DNA of 64,000 nt, from NCBI GenBank assembly GCA_947579665.1, contig OX388352.1, forward strand, positions 73,756,113 through 73,820,112, written 5' to 3'. The position numbers and the translations under genes were made by a program. Below, piece after piece: positions 13,701-28,700 of this stretch. A model generated the notes under the pieces. The model ran no database searches and was not told the origin of the DNA. It saw only the letters and a program-made list of their open reading frames with translations. The DNA is from Sympetrum striolatum. Its lineage: Eukaryota > Arthropoda > Insecta > Odonata > Libellulidae. Position 1 is the first letter of the stretch. Every line of letters begins with the position of its first letter.

Positions 13701-16700
13701 AATTTCAAACGATAAAGGGATATTTTTTTTCTTTTATGGTTTATTCCATCTTAAATGTTCCGTAGCTCACCTTAGTTTTCGATATTTAGAAGATTTATTA
13801 GATACAACCAGTTAACCTGTAATAGTACTTCGTATATTACTTTAATCTCTCTTCTACAAAAGAAATTTGAAAAAATTATGCTAGAACCTTGTGATTATGA
13901 TTGGTATATATCTTTACCTTTCCCCCGTCTTACAATGTATTCATCAATAGAAAAGTGTTTTATGATATTGTAGTAAATTTTAAAATACTGTACGATTGTT
14001 GTAAATTTTGTAATTATATGTAATATGTACTCTATTCATAACGATAGGATAGCAGGAAAAGAAAATTAACTTAAATGAATAAATTAGAATAAAAAGAAAC
14101 TTTCAACGAAATAGGGGTTTCCTTACCATGGTGTAGGCATCCTTTTCATGCAGACATAGGACGTCGTTTGGGAATATATCCTGTATTCTTTCTAAGTCAG
14201 TCTCCTCGTCTCCTTTCGCTAGCACCTGAGAATAAGATAAAAAATAAGCATCACACATTTATAGAAAACAGTGAAATTAAATGGATTCCTTTAGAAGGGA
14301 AGTCCTCAAATTGATACCGAAATCAGCGTTTAATGGTGTATGTCATAGAAGGTTGTCGGAAAAAATTCTATACTACAAATATTCTCCCGGTGGGAGCCAA
14401 TGTGCGAAATGACCTAAGCTGTCGAAGCACTTTTAACAATACTACTACTACTACAAATATTCTTTCAGAAAAATTACAGCAACGCCGATCATTCGCACTT
14501 AAATTACATGCATAGGAGGGTAAAATCAATAGAAAAAGTAATTCTTCTTTAGAGAAACTTTCAGCAAAGAAAGGAAGTTTGGTTGAGTGCTGCATGTTCC
14601 GGGTTTCACAGCGAAGAAATTTGTCTCTCTGACGACAGTTTGACAGTCTGACGGGGATACGACGACCTGAAGACGCCGGCAAGACAGTCGCCGAAACCGT
14701 CGTCAGAAAGACGGTGAAACCCGGAACATGCAGCACTCAAGCAACCGACGCGACGGTCGGAAACCTTCACAGCAATAAAGGCAGCTTGGATTTTTTTGAT
14801 TGCCAATCGGCAATCACAATCTCTTAAGTTTAAAAAATCGCACGAAATCCAGGGCTTCACACGATACTTTAGAACCGCGGAGGAAGTTAAAGGGATAGGA
14901 GAAATTATGACATTCTGTCAAAAGTCTTAAATCTTGATATTGGTTCTCATTTAAACCGTATGCAACGACACCCGGGGATGGGTGTTCTAATGACGATTCT
15001 TGTTCCGATAACATTCCAATGATTAACAATAGATAGATAGAACGAAGCACCAAAAACTATAAAAAGACGTTAAGGATATGGCGATATGCATATCATCTGC
15101 CTTTTGATGGTTTTTAGTGCTTCGTTCTATCTATATTTCAACCATCAGCGGCCATCCATTATAATGAAATAGAATTTGTATTAACATTTAAATAAACACA
15201 GAATTCATTCTCCATAAACAGTTACAAGTTGAAGCACATCAGATCTGAAAGAATAAAAAAGGGAAATTCGCCTAAATAGATACAATATATGAAGGCGCTC
15301 TTATGTACAAATGAGCATAATACTATCCGAAGTCATTATAACAGGTGCGCATTAACGCATAGCGTAAGTCAACAGAATTAGGTATACGATAACCAGTAAA
15401 GCGTATTCTAATGATTAAAATACGAAAATCCGATGGGACCATTGCATCCTGTGATCGACCGAACTGCTCATCTCGATGACAGATCTTGTCAACACGGGTT
15501 TTCTCTTACGGAGAAGGATATATGAAACATTTTTTTACGGATGGAAAGTTGCGTTTGTCGTGTAATAATAGTCAAAAGACTAAATTTACAAAACCCAAGC
15601 GATTCCCAAATAAGAAATATCACAAATTTAAAAGTAAGTAAAATGCATTCCCTTTTTAAACTTATGAATCGTCACATTACATTTTGGAAGATTGCGAAAA
15701 GTTTCGGTAAGCAATAATAAAACAAAACGCAGATTTCACACATTCTTTAACCAGCAACGAATTTGAATTAATAATGTGAAGTGCGAAAGAAAGAAAGGGC
15801 GACAAGATTAGAGTATCGTTAAATCAAAGGTGTTCCGATTTGGCTTAATACCTAAGACGGCAGAAAAATCTAACACATATTGTCGAAAACAAATTTTAAA
15901 TGTTTAATTTTGATGGTATTAAGTAAGTAGGTTAACGACTCTTGGAGGATAGTTGATTAATAAATAAATGGGCTGTACCACAATCAAAGGTCTGTATCTA
16001 GTATCTAAACGGAATAGAGGTGACATTTTAAATATTCATAATAGAGATGAATATTTGTATACATGAGATGTATATGAACGACTTCAATGACTGCTTGATC
16101 GAGATCAAAACTTACAGATGTCATCCACAAAACGAATCTCATTTAAACAGCTGATTTCAACGACATGCAGAGCGCCGATCCAATCTTCAATTTAGATAAG
16201 AACCATAATTTACACCGTATGTTGCGGCAATTCGTGAATGAATGACTTCATCAATGGTAATGCATTTCATAAGAAATTAAATTACAAAATCAAAGAATAA
16301 GAGTGCAAGAAAAGCCTGATGAAACCAGGATTCCTACTCAAATCTTCCAGAAAAGAACATGTATGTTGGACAAGACTCATGATTCCAGGAAACTTCAATT
16401 AACACTCGTTTGAAAGATTTCTGCGAAACTGACATTCACTGAGGTTTAGTTATTCTTCAGGATGCAGATGAAAACATTCCTATGTGAGGGTTTTATAGAA
16501 ACCGATCGTGTTTACGATTTTATTTAAGTAAGGAATGGCGTAGAATTCAAGAAATATTCTGCTGCAGGGATAATTTCAGTAACTACGACTTCTATTCCAT
16601 TAATTTCTTCAACTAAAATCGATAATGAAAATTCGCTTGGTGAATCATTTCAGATCAGATACTCATAAAATGTTTCCATCACATACGTACAAGTCATTAG

Positions 16701-19700
16701 AGAAATTCAAACACCATTCTGTTCATCGCCGTATTTTCTATTAATTAAAACCGCTATGGAATAAAAATAGGTGGAATCGCGACGCTGCATTCAATGACGC
16801 ATTAACTACTGGTGATACTGGCGAAGATAGCAACCTAAACAATTTAAACCTCGATACTCCGACGAAACTTTTATGTTATCTAGAGGAGTCAAAGGGAAAA
16901 ATCAACGCTAAGAATAATTTATTACATATATAAATAAGAAAATGATCATTTAAATTACATGTCAAGAATAAGTTAATATATTTTCCAGCTCAAATGATGA
17001 ACGATACAAGCGGGAACATTTCAATGGCTCGATTTTGGTGCTTGTTCGCAATTTGTCACTCATTTTACCGTTGATAATATGGGGCACAATAGCTCGAGTG
17101 CACTACTTCCCAGACTACCTTAGAGTACAACTGCATCCCTCGAGCAGTTGTACTATAATGTAGTCTGGGAAGTAGTTGCCCTAGAAAATCTACACACTTA
17201 ATTTATAAGTTTAGTGTTGTACACATAGTATTATAGGTGCACTAACATTATAATATTTTTGCTATATAAACGAGAAATTTACTATTTAGCGAAGACAAGG
17301 TGCCGAATTGCAGAAAACACGTGCACCTTCGCATTGTTCATCACTAAAACTCATAAAAATTGAGAAAAAAAGAACACTTATACCATTAACAAAACTTTTA
17401 TTAACTCACGACCATGGTTTCGATGTACAAGATCATCCTAAGCCGAATTAGCAGATTCCACTAAAACTCAATTAAGCACCAATCATGTTTCATGAAAAGT
17501 TCCCTCCGTGAACAACTTCGTTCTGTCTTAATTGGGTCTCACGTTCTGCAATCAGCCAACCCATCCTCACGCTACTCGGCATGTATAAAAAACTTAACTA
17601 AAGACTTTGAATCGACTGGTAGATCGACTGGCATTAATCACACTCATACTTCTCGCCACTTCTGATCGTCCACAGAGGACGCGTATCATTTGTTGAGCCA
17701 TCCAAGAGCGTACAAATCCTAATTCATCGAGCAAAGTCAACCCGAGTGTTTCCGCGAAATAGCCTCGGTCACGTTTTTTCTTCAACCTTCGTTTTGCTTG
17801 CCGAAGCTGAGTTTATTAAACGCTATCCTCATACATTCCGGATGTAGGGACTCGATTTTACATTCTTCTCCTTCTGACTTCAATATATTTCACCGATTCT
17901 GCTGTTTGTTTTCGCCTTGAAAAGCAGTGAGATGGATTCTTCACACGCTGCACATGAACACTTCCAGAGTAAAGTAAAAAAAATCACCGACGAGCAATGC
18001 AGCTTTCGCAAGATGATTTTTTTTTCATGATAATCAGAATAAATCTTCTTCTACTCCCAAATTATCTTTTATTTTATTTACTTCCGTGAAATCGACCACT
18101 TATAGCAGGAAATAGTAATAATAATAATTAATAAATTTATTATAGTCTGGAAAAGTCCCGCAGGAGCAGAAAGAATAATACAAAAGGAATATCTGTTCGC
18201 TTAAATATTACAAAAATGAAATTAAAAACAAATAGACACAAGATATAAATGAAAATGATCCGAAAGTATAATTTAACAATTAGTCTGAAGTAATCAAAAG
18301 TTAATTAAATACCTTTACTTTAAAAGATAGCATCGATGTGAATTTTTAATTTGTTCAGGTAAGCTGTTCTAGAAATTAGAGGCAACAATCAGGAAAGATT
18401 TCAGGTAGACATTGGTTTCGAGTGATTGGACATATAAGATGATTTGTAACAGATCTGGTACTTTTAGAGGAAACAATGTTTATAGGTAAAGAGATCTTAG
18501 ATATACTGCGGTTGAGATTCATGAAATACAGCAAACAAGAATCATCCAAGCATATATTTTCTTCTTATGTTTAGTTTTAACCACTTCAATTCATGGCGAT
18601 GGCTGTATACAACTCAGATCTTTACGCGGAAGGAGACTAAATCGAGAAATGGGAATAATGCACAAATCAGTAGAATCTTCAGATAGCGACTTTTATGATA
18701 AAAAAGGCAGATTTTGTTTCTTTGGTTGAAGCGATCTGGAAGGGAAAACTAATAAAAAATCGAGCTCAATTTAAATAGCAATAATTTACTGGATGAATGA
18801 TCTGGGAAAACGGGAAACAAAGAATTATTGAAATACATCGTGATATCTAAAAGATATGGATTTGATTTTCTGAAATGGACCAAAGATAAAATTCAAATAG
18901 GAGTTTAAATTTTGAAATACTAGGCATATCACCAAAATATTTCTTAGAAGAAGATCTCGAGAAGAATACTTCTGGGTATCTTGTTGAAGGGAAGAAGACA
19001 TGTGGAGTAGAATTTTCCTTCACCATGTCGTGGAGTCAAGCGACAGACGTCGAAATGGCCCCAGGTTCTGTTTTGCTTAAAGTCACGCCTTCTCCAACCC
19101 TTGCCCGACCTTAGACTTACCCTAGAACCCAGCTCTTTCAACACCTTCTTAAACTTCCCCGCGATTTCAAAATACTCGAAGCCAACTTCAACGATAACCA
19201 CCCATTCTAAGAACCCTGAGACCACCCACTCTTCCCCACCCTATGATTCCAGTGACCACCGACTTTTCCCCAACCTAAAAGCCCCATACCACGACCCTTT
19301 TCCATATAAATAGGAGCACTATTCCGCATCTCCCCTTTTCTTTCCTCCCGTGGACATCTATGGTTCAGAAGACCCGCATCTCGTCTCCCTTGCCTCTGCC
19401 TTCCCGACAGCTAGACTGAGGGATCGGCCAACGCCGAGAGAATCTGAGTACGCACGGTATTTCTTTTTCATTGAACGGACTTAAACTATGAAAATCTGGA
19501 TTTACCTTTAAGAAACCCTATTTCGCATCACGACAATCTTTCGATTACCAATGTGTCAACCTTCTTCAATGAAAAACACTTAGTAACTTCGAAAATATAT
19601 AAGTAAACAAAACTTGCCTAAAATCCAGGGGCAGAAAATCTTTCGCCCAAAACGTATAGGAAACGAATAGAGAGTCGCATTTACAAATATATCTTGTGAG

Positions 19701-22700
19701 TTTTCTGTGGCATATGCAACGGTATTTTTGTAAACATCTACATAATTAATTTCGTTTTTTATACCTCGAAAAATGAGCATTTCGTAAATGCTGCAGTTAT
19801 TCTTTGTCATGTTATGCAATTTTTATAACGATAACAAAGAAGAAAGGAAACAGCTCCAGCGTTTGAAAAATGATTCTTAACAGAGGCAAACAAAAAGGAG
19901 ATTGTTTAACTACACGGTTGCAGTATAAGATTATGGGAAATAGAATCATTTCATCGAGTTTCGAAATTCAGGGTCTTAGAGACCTGGTTTTAACGTTCCT
20001 TCCGTGACAAAATATAGCAAACTTGTCAACAATTAACTCATCGTAACACTCGCAATATATGCTCCCCAGCAGTTACATGCGGGTCGGGTGAATGATGGGT
20101 ATGTAGAGCACTCTTATAGAAAAAAATCGCAGATAGCGATGATACCTAGAGTTCTGTAAGGAAAAATAACCGCAATTAAATTGAGTATGAAAAATTAGAA
20201 GATTTTATTAGAAGAATGTTGACGAGGGGGAACTCTTTACGGGTGCATTTTACATGGGTTAACAAACAGAATTAAAACCGTTGAAATCGTGAAAATCGTG
20301 AAGCTTTCCTTCCTTAAAAAAACACATGTTTCCTCAAAAGAAAAAAAATGAGCGTAGTAGAGTAATGGACATATTTTGACGGAAAGTATTTAATATTTGA
20401 AAGAAATCGATACCCTCTACTGGCTTAGCGAAACGAAAAACACATGGCAATTTGTCATTAATACATTGAATCGTTTTGAAATAAAGTTGTATTGAAGTTA
20501 ACCTGCTTTCGGATAAATCATCCTTAAGGTTTTCAGGCTGTTTTCCGGTAATGTACCGCAGACACACTTGTTCTTTTATTTCAATTCATAGTCGTTATAT
20601 CCCTTTTTGAGATACATTAGACCATAGAGAATCAAGTGGGCATAGTATCATCAAATAAAATCTACTATATTGGTCAAGTGCCCCTAATATTTAATATTTT
20701 TTCAGCTATCTAAAAGATTTAAATTTATTAAGCATTACGAAGTATTTTAGTTAAAATGAAGTGAGGATTTTTTAGACGTTACAATTATACATACTTATCG
20801 TTTATTGGATCTTATTAGACGCTTCTATAATTTTCGTACGAAAAATAATAATCTCTTAAAATAATAACGTCTTGATGGAATTATTATAATAAAATTGCCT
20901 CAATATGGATACGTGAAAAACTGTAAATAAAAAAAGAATGATGTCGCTTACACAGTAAATAATACGTAAATGACCTAAAAAATATAGGAATTACGTTGTG
21001 TGTGCCAAAACAATTACCTCTATGCAAAGGAAGATAGTAATAAACAAAAAATAAATTTTAAGAATTGCTATAGACAATGGTGGTTTGATTGTTGAATTTA
21101 AATACATTAATTAGTATTTTTCGGACTTTTCTCTATAAACTGAAAAACTAAGGCATGGAACACATCAGAAAATTTCAATCAGTTCTGTACAACCCATTTA
21201 ATATCAAATTAACACATTATCTACTTTGATTTCAAAAATACCTTTTACCGATATTATACGTAAGAAAATTAAGTGGACAAATTAACAATTTTTTTTTGTT
21301 ATGTTGTTTTGTTTCTTTCGGTGCGTATTTTTCTGAGACTCTTAATTCAAGATTATACAAAAGTTTGGCTGTAATCTTCAAGCATCATTTAATGTGTGAG
21401 AAGAATGCAGTAGAAAAAAATTTTCTTTCGCACATTCATTATGAATACCTGACCATTATCAATGATTATTATAAAATTTGATATTTACTCAGAAGAGATC
21501 TATCTTCTCCATTCATCATCACTTCCTTCATTTGTACGCCTACATGGCTTTTTTACGTCCATACGTAATGTTATCATTCCCTCACTGACTCCATAGCTAA
21601 GTGCTGAACGCAATAGTATCACGAACAAATTATCCCATGATACAGTATTTTCAGGGGTATTCTTGACTCAATGTTAGTGAGATTGTTATTATTGTTATTA
21701 CTCTCGGAAAATTAACTCAGTGATATTACATAAAAACTGACAAGAAATGGTGTGATTCACATTTTTTTATCTGATACGCTGTGGAGATAACATTAAATAG
21801 TAGTTCTCAGCTGCAAACAGCATACTGAGAGCAAGGAAAAGGATTACATTGGGGAACCGTTGCCTGAGCGAATTTCATCTCACATATATACCTTCCATAC
21901 CACCTCTCCTCGAAGAATCCTGAGTGTTCACAATTTTTTAGAACGAGAGAATATCTTTGATGGAAGCCGATAATAAAAGTCTATTGTGGATTAAGATATT
22001 GTGCTTTATCTGCAATTTTTACGCATCTCATTCTTCGTTCTGCTGGAAGGCATGCTCATGATGTAAATTTCGACTCGATCACGCATCGTAAAGGCCCTCA
22101 AACGTAATTCTGCATTCTCCCTTTGAAATGTATGGTGGAATACAAAATTCGCTGCCCTGGCGTCGAACCAAGGATCATAAAGTAAACGGTAAACTACGCC
22201 TGTAAAAAATATTCATGACTGCTGTTCACATGACGGGTTATGGATTTCTATCTTCCTGGAAAATACTTCGTAAAAATATTCGAAATCTCCGCCAAATAAT
22301 TCATACGAATTAAGACCGTCTGGTGTCGAATCCAGAACCCTCTTTCGAGATGTGAATAGATGCAGTCTTCGTAGAAATAACAATAAATTAATCAAAAGTT
22401 TTAAGTCGATACCATAACGGGAATTTCCTAAAATAAGATCCCAATATCCCCGTTTGAAATGCATGGAGAAATGTATATTGCGCTCTGGAATCGAACCAAG
22501 GGCCATTAGGGAAACAGTAAACTTTGTATATGAAATATATTTTGTTACCTTTGTTCACATGCCGGATCTTATGTTTTCATGCTATTGGGAAAGCATTAAA
22601 TAAATCTTAAAAATCGCCGCAATGCATTTCAAAGTGGAGAATATTGCACCCACCAGGCGTCCAATTCACGCTCATTTGGTGAAATTTCTATGATTATTGA

Positions 22701-25700
22701 TATAGAAGAGCGCGTATTCTCGGACCTCCATAATTTTAATTCTCTATCCAACCGGAAAGTTCATTAAAATTATTTAAAAAACAAAATGGCCGTAATTTTG
22801 TCAGTGATATTTACGCGCACGAAATGTCATACCATTTCCTTTACACGTAACACATTTTTATTTTCGTAATATATGGCTATGACCAATTCCGACTTATAAT
22901 GCCATCTATCAAAATTCCACGAACTACAAAATTCACTCGCTCAGTTGAAACATCGATACTACAATTTTATAGTTTTAATGCGATGATTAAATGATATGTC
23001 ATTCCGTGCGCCACCCTGTATGTATCGGAGTTTGCAAAGGTTGACATCTCAGTAAATTGCCTGCATTTCATAAATTTCAACAAAATTCTCAACCGGTATA
23101 ATTCAGTATAGATTTAAAATCCCCGTGAATTCAAATGAGAAAACGCTTGCGCTCGGATTCAACAATCGCCTTGGTCGCCGAGGAAAAACAATTTACGAAA
23201 TATTCGTTTATTCTGCCTTAGTTCTGAAAATTTAGAAATCAATATTACCCGACCACAGAAAAAATTTTAATTTGATTTCCTTTCTTTTGGTACTCGTCTC
23301 GATTTCGTAGGACCATCATTTCCTTTTTAATTCTGCAAATGAACTGAAGCTTGCAAACGGTAAAAAATAACTTTAGGTGAATTTCTTATGGAGAATATTT
23401 GCCCTGAACTAGTGGTAGTTCAAGGATAATATTTGAAGATGCCTATGTTGTTTTCGTTGGATACGTACGACTTCCATTGATCCTTCGATTTTCAACTCTC
23501 TAATTTGCTGGTAAGTGCCATCGGACTATCGAACCCATTATATCTATCATCGAAGTCTTACTTTTCTGGCGGTAACACTCTACATCCAGTACTTCGTAAA
23601 AATTTCAAGTCACCGATACTTGTGGATCATGGTTAGAATTTGTATCCTATATAGGTCTATAGGTATATCCGGAGAAGAAGCAATATTTAATAGATATATT
23701 TTGTGGGAGTGAATTAGTGTTTTTCATTTAAGATGGTTAGAGCACCATTCCACGAAGTCAAGATTGATCATAAGAATTTCATCGACGTTTTATTTGTGTT
23801 AACTACAGTGAATATTTCGCATTAAAAATTGTAAAACATTCTAAGAGGAAACAGAAGATAATAATCAGGACATGAAGTGAGAGAGCTTGAGATATAAACT
23901 ATTTACGTTTGAGGGTTAAGTTCCCTGTAAGTAAGTAATTTGATGAGAAGGTAAAAAAGTATGCCCCCAACATCACAATACATCAAATTGTATCCTCAGA
24001 TATACGTCTCGTAATAACGCAAATTAAGTAGGTAATATACGCGCTGAGATTTCACAAGAATTTAGACTTTGAAACGGGTTTGACGGTAAAAGTACTCACG
24101 GAGGAATGATCTGATCCCCAGGAGCCAAAGGGCCAGGAATCGTTGATACAAATCTTCCAGTGCGGAGTGTTGCCTTTAATAGGCACTGGAGATGACCGCT
24201 GCACTTCCATCGCCTTCAACAGACACAAGGAAAGGGAAGATCCATAATGCGAGCGTGGGATGCGACACAAACCGATCTTGGTATTCTATTAGAACTTACG
24301 CAGAGATGGTCCCGTGGTGAAGAGAATGCTTATAGTGAGCGGAGAGGGAGGGCGAGGGCTGGGAAAGGCTGACAGGAATAAAGCTGACTGGAAAAAAGTG
24401 AGAGCGGTGACGTCCTATAAAAGGAAGGCATTCCGAAATCCCATCTTCTGTGATGACGGTGGAGAAGCACCTTCTCATGCGATACGAGTGAATGCAACTG
24501 TTTTAAGTGTTAAAGTGCGAAGTGTAAAACCAGAATTTTCACTATTTATCCATTCATTTATTTATTAAACTTTCAACCATTTTTGGACCTACAGTGCTAG
24601 TGTTTTATGATATTGTTTATCTATTTATTAGCTCTTATTTCTTATTTGACTGTTATGTTTTACATGTATTTTCTTATATTTTATTATCGCATTGTTTATT
24701 TATTTTGAGTAATTATTCTCTTTGAGTTATGTACGTATTTACAAATGTGTATATTTTACATATCTCCTTCGATTTTTATAAATTTATTCGAACAGTTCTA
24801 TGTATATATGCCGTCTTTACGCATGTCTATTTTGAATGTATTTTAACATCGTATCGTATCAATACCAAACTTCATATATACTGCGGTGTGTGCTGTCAGA
24901 GTGGATTAGTTTTTGGAGTAAATCAGTAAACCGGAAGTCGAGCTTTATTCTTCGAAGCAAATTTCCGTTTTTGCAAAATATCTCCATAAATATAATATTT
25001 AGGTATATTCTATTATTTATAAAAGTTTTAGAAAGTGTAATTCACTATAAATTTTGTTTTTAACATATTTTTGCATCACTCATTGTTTAGGAGTTATTCG
25101 TGAAATACTGATAAACCGGAAGTAGCTGATTATGTACTTTGTGGGCGCTCTAACATGAAAACTATTCGTCGTATCTACACCAAATTTCATATTTAGTCGT
25201 TTGGTTGGTGTCCTTAGATTTGATTAGTTTTTGGAGTAAATCGGTTAACCGGAAGTTGAGCTTTACTTTTCGAAGCTCGTTTCCGTTTTTGCAAAATATC
25301 TCCATTAATCTGATATTTACATAGGTATATACTATTATTTATAAAAGTTTTATAAAATGTCATTTACTATATTTTTGTAAGAAATATATTTTTTTAACTA
25401 ATTGTTTAGGAGTTATTCATTAAATACTGATAAACCGGAAGTTTCTTATTATGTACTCTGTGGGCGAAAGGGCAATTTCATCGTTTTTCTTCGAACATGT
25501 CCCAAAAAACATTATTTATAAGGTTTGTGACGTAAAAGATAATAATATATAAATTAATCACTCATCTTCCAAGTTTAGATGGAATATAGAGTTCGAAAAC
25601 ACTGTCGTAGATAAATATTTACACCTTATATATGGAGAAAGTCATGTGCTGGCCACATCACATTTTTATATATAATTTTATATTTTGTATATGAACTGTA

Positions 25701-28700
25701 AATCTTAGAGAGAACTCTGGAAGATGGGGGAGAAATGGGGGCCAGCTGGTCTCATCTCCTCCAAGTTAAATAAACACAAGTCAAGTCTTCTATTAACTTG
25801 GAAGCCCATAACGTCAAAAATGAAACAGAATCTGGAAAGGATCTCGAAAGCGACTGGACGACGGGAGAATAGGAGAACCATTGTTTGAAATGGTTCCCTT
25901 TGCGGGCACATACTCCGAAGTTTATTTCTTCCTAGAGACGGGTAAGGAATCACCGTGAAGAACTTCTCGTGAATGCAGCTGTTAGAAGCGTGAAGCTTCC
26001 ATTAAAGAAATTATTAGAACTGGCGTTGTTTCTAGCAACGACGATTCAGCGAGTGCAAGAGGCGCGAGATTCAGGAGTCGGAGAAAGGGTTGATTGGGAA
26101 AGCTGTTTTCATTTCTAGTGGCGAGTTTTGATCCCACTGAAACGAACTCTTTGCAAATTCGACCCCGTTACTGCGTAATACACGAAAATGAGGATTATTA
26201 ATAATTGCGATTGTAAGAAATATTCAGGCGCGGGCATGTGAAAACAAATTGATAATCGGAGGCTTGAGACGAGTTAAATGCCGTTCCTAATGTTTGCATT
26301 TACTCTTTTTTTTAATCTTCGCCCAACGTCATTACTTGAACTCAGACACTTGATAAGAACTGTACCAATAGAATACAATAATTTCTCTTACGATTAACAA
26401 CGTCATCGATATTTCCAAACTTGAAAGCCATAAAAAATTGAGAGAACACTGCGTTTCCATTTACTTTAATTAATCGATAATAAACCGATAAAGTGCTGAT
26501 TTTTAGGTATCTCGATGAAAATATTTTGACTGTAAATGTATAACTCAGTTATAACTGGCGAGGAAAATACCAACTAGAGAATATTCAAGAGTCATTATTA
26601 CGCGTTGAAAAGGTTCGCAGTTCATTTACGAAGTCCGAATGGATAAATTTAAACATTCGAAGCAGAGATTAAGATACTGATTTAATTGCTCACAAATGTA
26701 GGAATAACTCAGAGAAATCAGACTATGCTTTCGGAGAAGTGGAATCAAACCGACGCATTTCACTTCATTCTGTCATATTTTCCAAACGAAATTCAACATT
26801 TTGTTATAAAAATAACGGCGCATCACCAGACCGGCTGAAAACAGATCTCATTATAATTAATATGTTCTATCCTCACTTCATGGAATGCAGGAATGCACGA
26901 ATTACGAGAGATCTCATTATAATTAATATGTTCTATCCTCACTTCGTGGAATGCAGGAATGCACGAATTGCGACAGATCTCATTTTTCGCCCGAAGTAAA
27001 GCATCCCAGCCCTTAACTGGGCCAATCGCATTCGTGCAATATACTAATAAATAAATATTAAATAATAGCCGTACGGATGAGGGGTCATTTACAAAGCCGG
27101 ATTCAAACCCATCGAATGCGATACTTTCATAAGATAAACAAATAGAAACATGATTCAGTAGATATAACAATATAAAATAGATTATATAACCATTAACCGG
27201 ACTATCACACTCTCATAAAAAGTAACTTCCGCTAACACGGAAAATTATTCAATTTCATTAGCTCGGAACCTCACACTAAAACGAGATATTTTCTCGTAAT
27301 TTCTTCGCTCATTCCCTCAAACCAAGACAACATAAGTCTCTTCTATATTTCAGATTAGCATATGCTACACATGCACAGCATGCGTACACCCATAGCGCTA
27401 TGGAAAATGCGTGTGCAAGGAGGAGGCAATCGTGGGAAATGTCGTTCCGCACTGACGCGCCTTTATCAAATGCACTCCACTCCTCCGTTACCCGCGCGGG
27501 GTGTTCCTCACGACCTTTTGTGGCCTGCTTTAGCAACATTTCTCGTTCATTTGTGAAACAAATGCATTTTGACAATAATTCTATCGTTTTACCAATTAAA
27601 ATTTTAAACTGTGTTTTTATATATAAGAATTATAAGAATTAAAGGCTATATTATCACAATTATAAGAATTTAAAGGCTAAGTCGTCGAAATGTTCGTACT
27701 TCTTTGAATTGCAAGCAACTATTGGGTAACATATACATTATGGTGTTTCAAAGTAATTCTAATAATATATAAATATAGCTGCAATAAGAGGAGTTGATAT
27801 CATGGTCAGTTTCAATAGTTTTAGCCAGTATCCTCGATAAAATCAATTCCTAAAATGGCAACGAAAATTCAGAAATGATGGACAAAAATGAATCACAGTG
27901 AGTTACATAATCATTATTTTTCAATTAATATTGATAATTTATTCTTGATTTCGCAATTATGTTTACAATTTTATATAGGAGCGAGGGCGTGAATTTTTTA
28001 TGGCCACAGGTAAGCTCAGTTTCATTAAAACAAACAGTTTACAATAACCTCAAATCCGGATTTATCAAGAAAATAACGTTATATATACATAAATATATGT
28101 TATTATAAATAAGTTATACAAGTGTCTTTTGGAAACGGAATATTCTAATAGAATAAACATCACAGCAAATAAAAGGCGTACACACGCTGATTTTGAGGCG
28201 TATGTCGCTCTAGAATGGTTTTGAAATTCCGCGCAAAATAAACTAAATTTGAAATACGTATTAACTCACGTGAGAATATGAACACGTGCATAGCGAAATA
28301 TCGAAGCTTTTTATTTAATCTGAAGGATTAACGTAGCTGACGGTTATTATTGTAGGACTGAAGGTTTACTTAATCATATTCGGAGTTATCCTCCATAATA
28401 TATTCAGTGACACAGTTCCTTAGTTTATACGTGAAATATTATTCAAATACAATTCAAATATTTTTGGAGGAGGCACATGTAATTTGTAAAGGTGTTAACA
28501 ACGGAGGATAAAAATAGTCTTAGAAATACGAGTCGAAGAGATGGATTCTATTAACAGGAAATAATTTTATAATAGAAGGGAAAATTAAGAAATCGCGAAC
28601 GAAACCTTAAAATTCTCGATTATTTGAGTAAAAAATGGCCGCTTATGCAAGACTACTTCCAAGTCGAAAGAAAAAGACGATGACGAAACCAAGAGAGGCA

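Larger units (their letters stand above)
14226..24099. other. Long intron (long isoform) / intron 1 (short isoform)
   Basis: Nearly 10 kb. It contains a truncated SINE, two foldbacks, a hairpin at 17.1 kb, one copy of a dispersed repeat (20857-21120) and the monomer array at 22.06-23.65 kb. At 19304-19312 there is a TATAAATAG on the plus strand inside a C-rich stretch, with no gene behind it that I can recognise. Confidence 0.5.
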
